From NCBI GenBank assembly GCA_947372915.1, contig CANBVO010000002.1, positions 1 through 51,135 on the forward strand: a DNA stretch of 51,135 nucleotides, given 5' to 3'. How positions within the stretch are numbered: position 1 is the first letter of the stretch; each line of letters begins with the position of its first letter. Positions 47,661 to 51,135 of the stretch are shown piece by piece. The notes beneath the pieces were generated by a model. That model saw nothing but the letters and a program-made list of their open reading frames with translations, had not been told where the DNA came from and did no database searches. The translations under genes were made by a program, and so were the position numbers. The DNA comes from Actinomycetota bacterium. Lineage in GTDB: Bacteria > Actinomycetota > Actinomycetes > Nanopelagicales > Nanopelagicaceae.

Positions 47661-47674
47661 TTACTCGCGAGTTC
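47661..47674. promoter_or_regulatory. Palindromic operator upstream of acyl-ACP desaturase
   Basis: TTACTCGCGAGTTC with perfect core ACTCGCGAGT; covers expected -35 for -10 TAATCT (47645-47640, minus strand). Confidence 0.5.
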
Positions 47675-48395
47675 AGGAGCCTTGGTGTCGAAGCTTTTGA
47701 GTGCGAGCACTTGCCTGCTCCGCTCTCCATTTTTCAATCAATGCATGATTTCCGCTGAGTAGGACTTCTGGTACAGGTAATCCACGCCACTCGGCAGGTT
47801 TGGTGTAATTGGGATACTCGACCAAAACTTCGCCGGATTGCGTCATTATTGAATGGGATTCTTCAATGATTGAGTCTGGATTTCCGAGAACGCCCGGAAT
47901 TAACCGAATAATTGCCTCCATCATCACCAAGGTGGCAACTTCTCCCCCGCCTAAGACGTAATCTCCAATGGATACTTCGCGAACGTTAAATCCAGGAGCA
48001 TCCCGATAATAATCGGTTACTCGAATATCAATTCCCTCATAACGGCCACAAGCAAAAATCAGATGATCGAGCGTGCTCATCTCGTGTGCCATCGCTTGGC
48101 TAAATTTCTCGCCAGCAGGAGTTAGCACAATCAGAGTGTGAGTGAGATCCGGCTTAGCTGCCGCGACTTCGTCAATCGCCTTGCCCCACGGTTCGGGCAT
48201 CATCACCATTCCTGCGCCACCACCATATGGGGTGTCATCTACTGAGTTATGTACTCCGACAGAGTGTTTACGAAGATCATGAATAGCAATATCTACCAAT
48301 CCCTTCTCTTGGGCCTTGCCCATGAGCGAGAGATTGAGCGGATTCATATAGTCCGGAAAAATTGTGATGACATCAAAAGCAGGTTTAGTCAACAT
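47673..48395 (-). CDS. trmD: tRNA (guanine-N1)-methyltransferase
   Basis: FDVITIFPDYMNPL, DDTPYGGGAGMVM, CGRYEGIDIRV, SIGDYVLGGGEVA. Confidence 0.97.
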   Translation of the reverse strand: MLTKPAFDVITIFPDYMNPLNLSLMGKAQEKGLVDIAIHDLRKHSVGVHNSVDDTPYGGGAGMVMMPEPWGKAIDEVAAAKPDLTHTLIVLTPAGEKFSQAMAHEMSTLDHLIFACGRYEGIDIRVTDYYRDAPGFNVREVSIGDYVLGGGEVATLVMMEAIIRLIPGVLGNPDSIIEESHSIMTQSGEVLVEYPNYTKPAEWRGLPVPEVLLSGNHALIEKWRAEQASARTQKLRHQGS

Positions 48396-48894
48396 TCAAT
48401 AGCCCTTCCTGCTCAATAACTGTAATCAGCTTGTTCTTCACATCTACAGTGGGGACGATGGCGCGAACAAAGGGAATCAGTATCTCTTTTCCTGCGTTGT
48501 CCACAGCCAATAAATCCTGACCCGGTAGCGGAACCACATCGGTCACCAATCCAATTTCGGTGCCTGATTCCGTAACAACTCTGCACCCTAAGAGTTGTTG
48601 AATATGAAAATCATCTTCATCAAAACCCTCGGCATTCACATCAACATCGGCAACAAGCAGGACGTCGCGAAGTTTTTCTGCGGCATTGCGATCTAAAATT
48701 CCTTGGAAGCCAAGCAGGAGGATTCCGTTGTGATTGCGCACCGAGGTGATGGTCAACGGCCCAAATGAAGCTGGCTCTGTCGCAAGGACAGAGCCAATAA
48801 AGAAACGTTCATCTGGTTCGTCAGTACGAACCTCGATAGTTACTTCACCAAGAACTCCATGTACGCGCCCGATGCGAGCGACGGTGAGGAGCAC
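48385..48894 (-). CDS. rimM: Ribosome maturation factor RimM
   Basis: VARIGRVHGVLGEVTIEVRTDEPDERF; trmD-rimM-KH-rpsP operon context. Confidence 0.95.
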   Translation of the reverse strand: MLLTVARIGRVHGVLGEVTIEVRTDEPDERFFIGSVLATEPASFGPLTITSVRNHNGILLLGFQGILDRNAAEKLRDVLLVADVDVNAEGFDEDDFHIQQLLGCRVVTESGTEIGLVTDVVPLPGQDLLAVDNAGKEILIPFVRAIVPTVDVKNKLITVIEQEGLLNVD

Positions 48895-48896
48895 TG

Positions 48897-49136
48897 TTAT
48901 CGAGCCTCGTCGGCCTCGATGAGATCTACGCGAACTGAGCGACCAGCAAGTGCGCTGACAACTGTGCGAAGTGCACGAGCAGTGCGTCCATTGCGACCGA
49001 TAACCTTGCCGATATCTTCTGGATTAACGCGAACTTCAAGCGTTGTTCCACGGCGATGATTTTTCTCAGTGATCACAACATCCTCGGGATTATCGACGAT
49101 GCCTTTGACGAGGTGTTCTAGAGCCTCATCGATCAT
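48897..49136 (-). CDS. khpA: KH-domain RNA-binding protein
   Basis: LEVRVNPEDIGKVIGRNGRTARALRTVVSA. Confidence 0.95.
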   Translation of the reverse strand: MIDEALEHLVKGIVDNPEDVVITEKNHRRGTTLEVRVNPEDIGKVIGRNGRTARALRTVVSALAGRSVRVDLIEADEAR

Positions 49137-49138
49137 AA

Positions 49139-49690
49139 TTATTCAGCTGCACTTTCTTCAGCAGGAGCTTCAGCAACAACTTCAGCTACAGCTTCAGCGG
49201 CTGGTGCCTCTTCAGCAACAACTTCTGGAGCAGATTCAACTGGAGCTTCAGCAACAGGGGCTACTTCTTCAACAGCAGGAGCAGACTTAGCAGCAAGCTT
49301 CTCTGCCGCCTTCTTCTTCATTGTTGTAGCGCCATCCTTTGGCTCATCCATTGCATCTTTAACAGCTGCTTCGTAAGCAAGACGCTTGTGTGGCTTTTCA
49401 GCGGCCTTCTTGAGAGTGCCTTCTGTGCCAGGAAGGCCCTTGGCCTTCTGCCAATCGCCAGTAATCTTCAAAATTACCTCTACTGCTTCAGTTGGCTGTG
49501 CGCCAACGCCCATCCAGTATTGCGCGCGCTCTGAATTTACCTCGATGAAAGATGGCTCGCTTGCTGGTGAGTAGCGACCAATCTCTTCAATCGCGCGACC
49601 GTTACGAGCGGTGCGAGCATCTGCAACAACAATACGGAAATGAGGTGTGCGAATCTTTCCGAGACGCATTAACTTAATTTTTACGGCCAC
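49139..49690 (-). CDS. rpsP: 30S ribosomal protein S16 with long Ala/Glu-rich C-terminal extension
   Basis: [43 protein letters not shown] start with AAAGGA. Confidence 0.96.
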   Translation of the reverse strand: MAVKIKLMRLGKIRTPHFRIVVADARTARNGRAIEEIGRYSPASEPSFIEVNSERAQYWMGVGAQPTEAVEVILKITGDWQKAKGLPGTEGTLKKAAEKPHKRLAYEAAVKDAMDEPKDGATTMKKKAAEKLAAKSAPAVEEVAPVAEAPVESAPEVVAEEAPAAEAVAEVVAEAPAEESAAE

Positions 49691-49853
49691 GAAGGCTTTT
49701 CCTTTTCATTAGTCGAACCGATTAATTCTCGTGACAGTGGGAGCGTCACTCGAACAATAAGTCCTAGTTATATTTCAATTCTCGCAGAAGGGGTAGAGGG
49801 CCCTTAAGCAGATGGCTAATCTTGCCAGCCCCGCTCTCATGCGCCAAATCGGG

Positions 49854-51135
49854 CTAAATCGACTCTTCGGCCGCTCGTTTAGCCGGGTTCCCGGACTTAG
49901 ATTTCTTCTTGGGGGGCGAATTTTTGATGGGCGCCTTTCCCATCGATGGCATCGCAGGCATGCCAGCCATTCCGGGAATTGCAGGCATTCCCTTGCCGGA
50001 TCGCATAGCCTTCATCATCTTTTGAGCACCAGTAAAGCGCTCCATCAGTGAGTTCACTTCTGAAACTTGGCGACCACTGCCCTTGGCGATGCGTGCTCGG
50101 CGTGAGCCATTAAGAACTTTGGGATCACGACGCTCAAGTGGTGTCATGGATTGAACAATTGCTTGGGTGCGCACCAATTCCGACTCATCAAATTGTTCGA
50201 GTTGCTTCTTCATAGCGCCTGAATTCGCACCGGGCAACATGCCAAGTAACTTGGTCATAGAACCCATCTTCTTCATCGCCTCTAGTTGCGAGAGAAAATC
50301 ATCAAGCGTGAATTCTTCGCCGCTGGCAAATTTTGTTTCGAGTTTGCTAGCTGTGTCAGAATCAAAGGCGCTCTTCGCCGTCTCTGCCAGGGTAGCAATA
50401 TCGCCCATTCCCAAGATGCGAGAAGCCATACGCTCGGGATAGAAGAGATCGAAATCGCCAACTTTTTCACCGGTCGATGCAAACATAATGGGCTTACCAG
50501 TTACTTGGGTAATGGAGAGAGCAGCACCGCCTCGTGCATCGCCATCAATTTTGGTGAGAACTACTCCATCAAAACCAACACCCTCCTGGAATGCAAGAGC
50601 GGTACGTACCGCATCTTGACCAATCATTGCGTCAACTACAAAGAGAATTTCATCTGGTGAAATTGCGTCACGAATTTTTGCCGCTTGTTGCATTAACTCG
50701 GAATCAACGCCTAATCGGCCCGCGGTATCGACGATTACGACATTGTGTAATTTTTCTTGGGCAAATTTCAGACCTGATTTTGCAACCGCGACCGGATCTC
50801 CGACTCCATTACCGGGTTCGGGTGCAAATACTGGAACGCCAACGCTCTCCCCCACTACTTGCAATTGAGTAACAGCATTGGGGCGTTGCAGATCAGAGGC
50901 AACCAATAACGGAGTATCGCCTTGATCTTTCAAATATTTTGCAAGCTTGCCGGCGAGCGAGGTCTTTCCAGCTCCTTGTAAACCGGTGAGCAAAATGACG
51001 GTTGGCGGCTTCTTGGCAAAGCGAATTCGACGTGCGCTGCCCCCAAGGATTTCCGTAAGTTCTGAATTAACAATTTCAAAAATTGCCTGCGACGGATTAG
51101 TGCTCTTATTGAGATCCGGAAGAGCCTGGCGGGAA
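49854..51135 (-). CDS. ffh: Signal recognition particle protein, N-terminus outside window
   Basis: LLTGLQGAGKTSLAGKLAKYLK, VDTAGRLGVDSELM, TKIDGDARGGAALS, M-domain KGSGRQVSEVNSLMERF; open frame continues past 51135. Confidence 0.97.
   Translation of the reverse strand, partial: SRQALPDLNKSTNPSQAIFEIVNSELTEILGGSARRIRFAKKPPTVILLTGLQGAGKTSLAGKLAKYLKDQGDTPLLVASDLQRPNAVTQLQVVGESVGVPVFAPEPGNGVGDPVAVAKSGLKFAQEKLHNVVIVDTAGRLGVDSELMQQAAKIRDAISPDEILFVVDAMIGQDAVRTALAFQEGVGFDGVVLTKIDGDARGGAALSITQVTGKPIMFASTGEKVGDFDLFYPERMASRILGMGDIATLAETAKSAFDSDTASKLETKFASGEEFTLDDFLSQLEAMKKMGSMTKLLGMLPGANSGAMKKQLEQFDESELVRTQAIVQSMTPLERRDPKVLNGSRRARIAKGSGRQVSEVNSLMERFTGAQKMMKAMRSGKGMPAIPGMAGMPAMPSMGKAPIKNSPPKKKSKSGNPAKRAAEESI

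Noticed and set aside
1-51135. Mobile elements, prophage, tRNA or rRNA genes
   Set aside because: No transposase, integrase, phage structural protein, tRNA-like cloverleaf or rRNA sequence was recognised on visual reading; a tRNAscan/Infernal run would be decisive.

Overview
This 51 kb window is a dense, chromosomal-type actinobacterial segment. Moderate GC, gene content and M. tuberculosis/Streptomyces-like synteny suggest a streamlined, possibly freshwater acI/Nanopelagicales-like lineage; that placement is inference. I saw no rRNA, tRNA, CRISPR array, IS element or prophage. Left part: a gamma-glutamyl amine/amino-alcohol catabolism cluster (class-III aminotransferase, class-I amidotransferase, SDR, APC permease, GS-like ligase, ALDH, class-II amidotransferase), CopC and NiCoT genes, an SDR/enoyl-CoA hydratase pair, and a LacI-regulated RbsBCA-type sugar ABC operon followed by padR-ino1. 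Middle: NCS2 permease, LysE exporter, a four-Cys PD-(D/E)XK nuclease, plsC/ROK/SRPBCC/fadD15/pimB/NlpC-P60 lipid-envelope block. Right: DUF3000-rnd, FTR1, fadA-fadB, dxs, acnA, TRAM methyltransferase, trkA x2, DUF3159, dut, DUF3093, DUF4193, acyl-ACP desaturase, trmD-rimM-khpA-rpsP-ffh. Main observations: (1) at least 20 start codons carry TAnnnT exactly 6-7 nt upstream, implying widespread leaderless transcription, with several divergent pairs having near-touching or overlapping -10 boxes; (2) two LacI-type operators 32 bp apart bracket a TTGACA-N17-TGTAAT promoter; (3) an orphan HisKA_3-like DHp segment fused to a LuxR HTH with no kinase or receiver domain; (4) a candidate gamma-glutamylation pathway with an SDR where PuuB would be; (5) a shared palindrome TTACYCGCGAGTWM upstream of both fadAB and the desaturase; (6) overprinted convergent 3' ends (dxs/fadB, 59 bp). 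All functional claims are from motif and sequence recognition; no searches were run.
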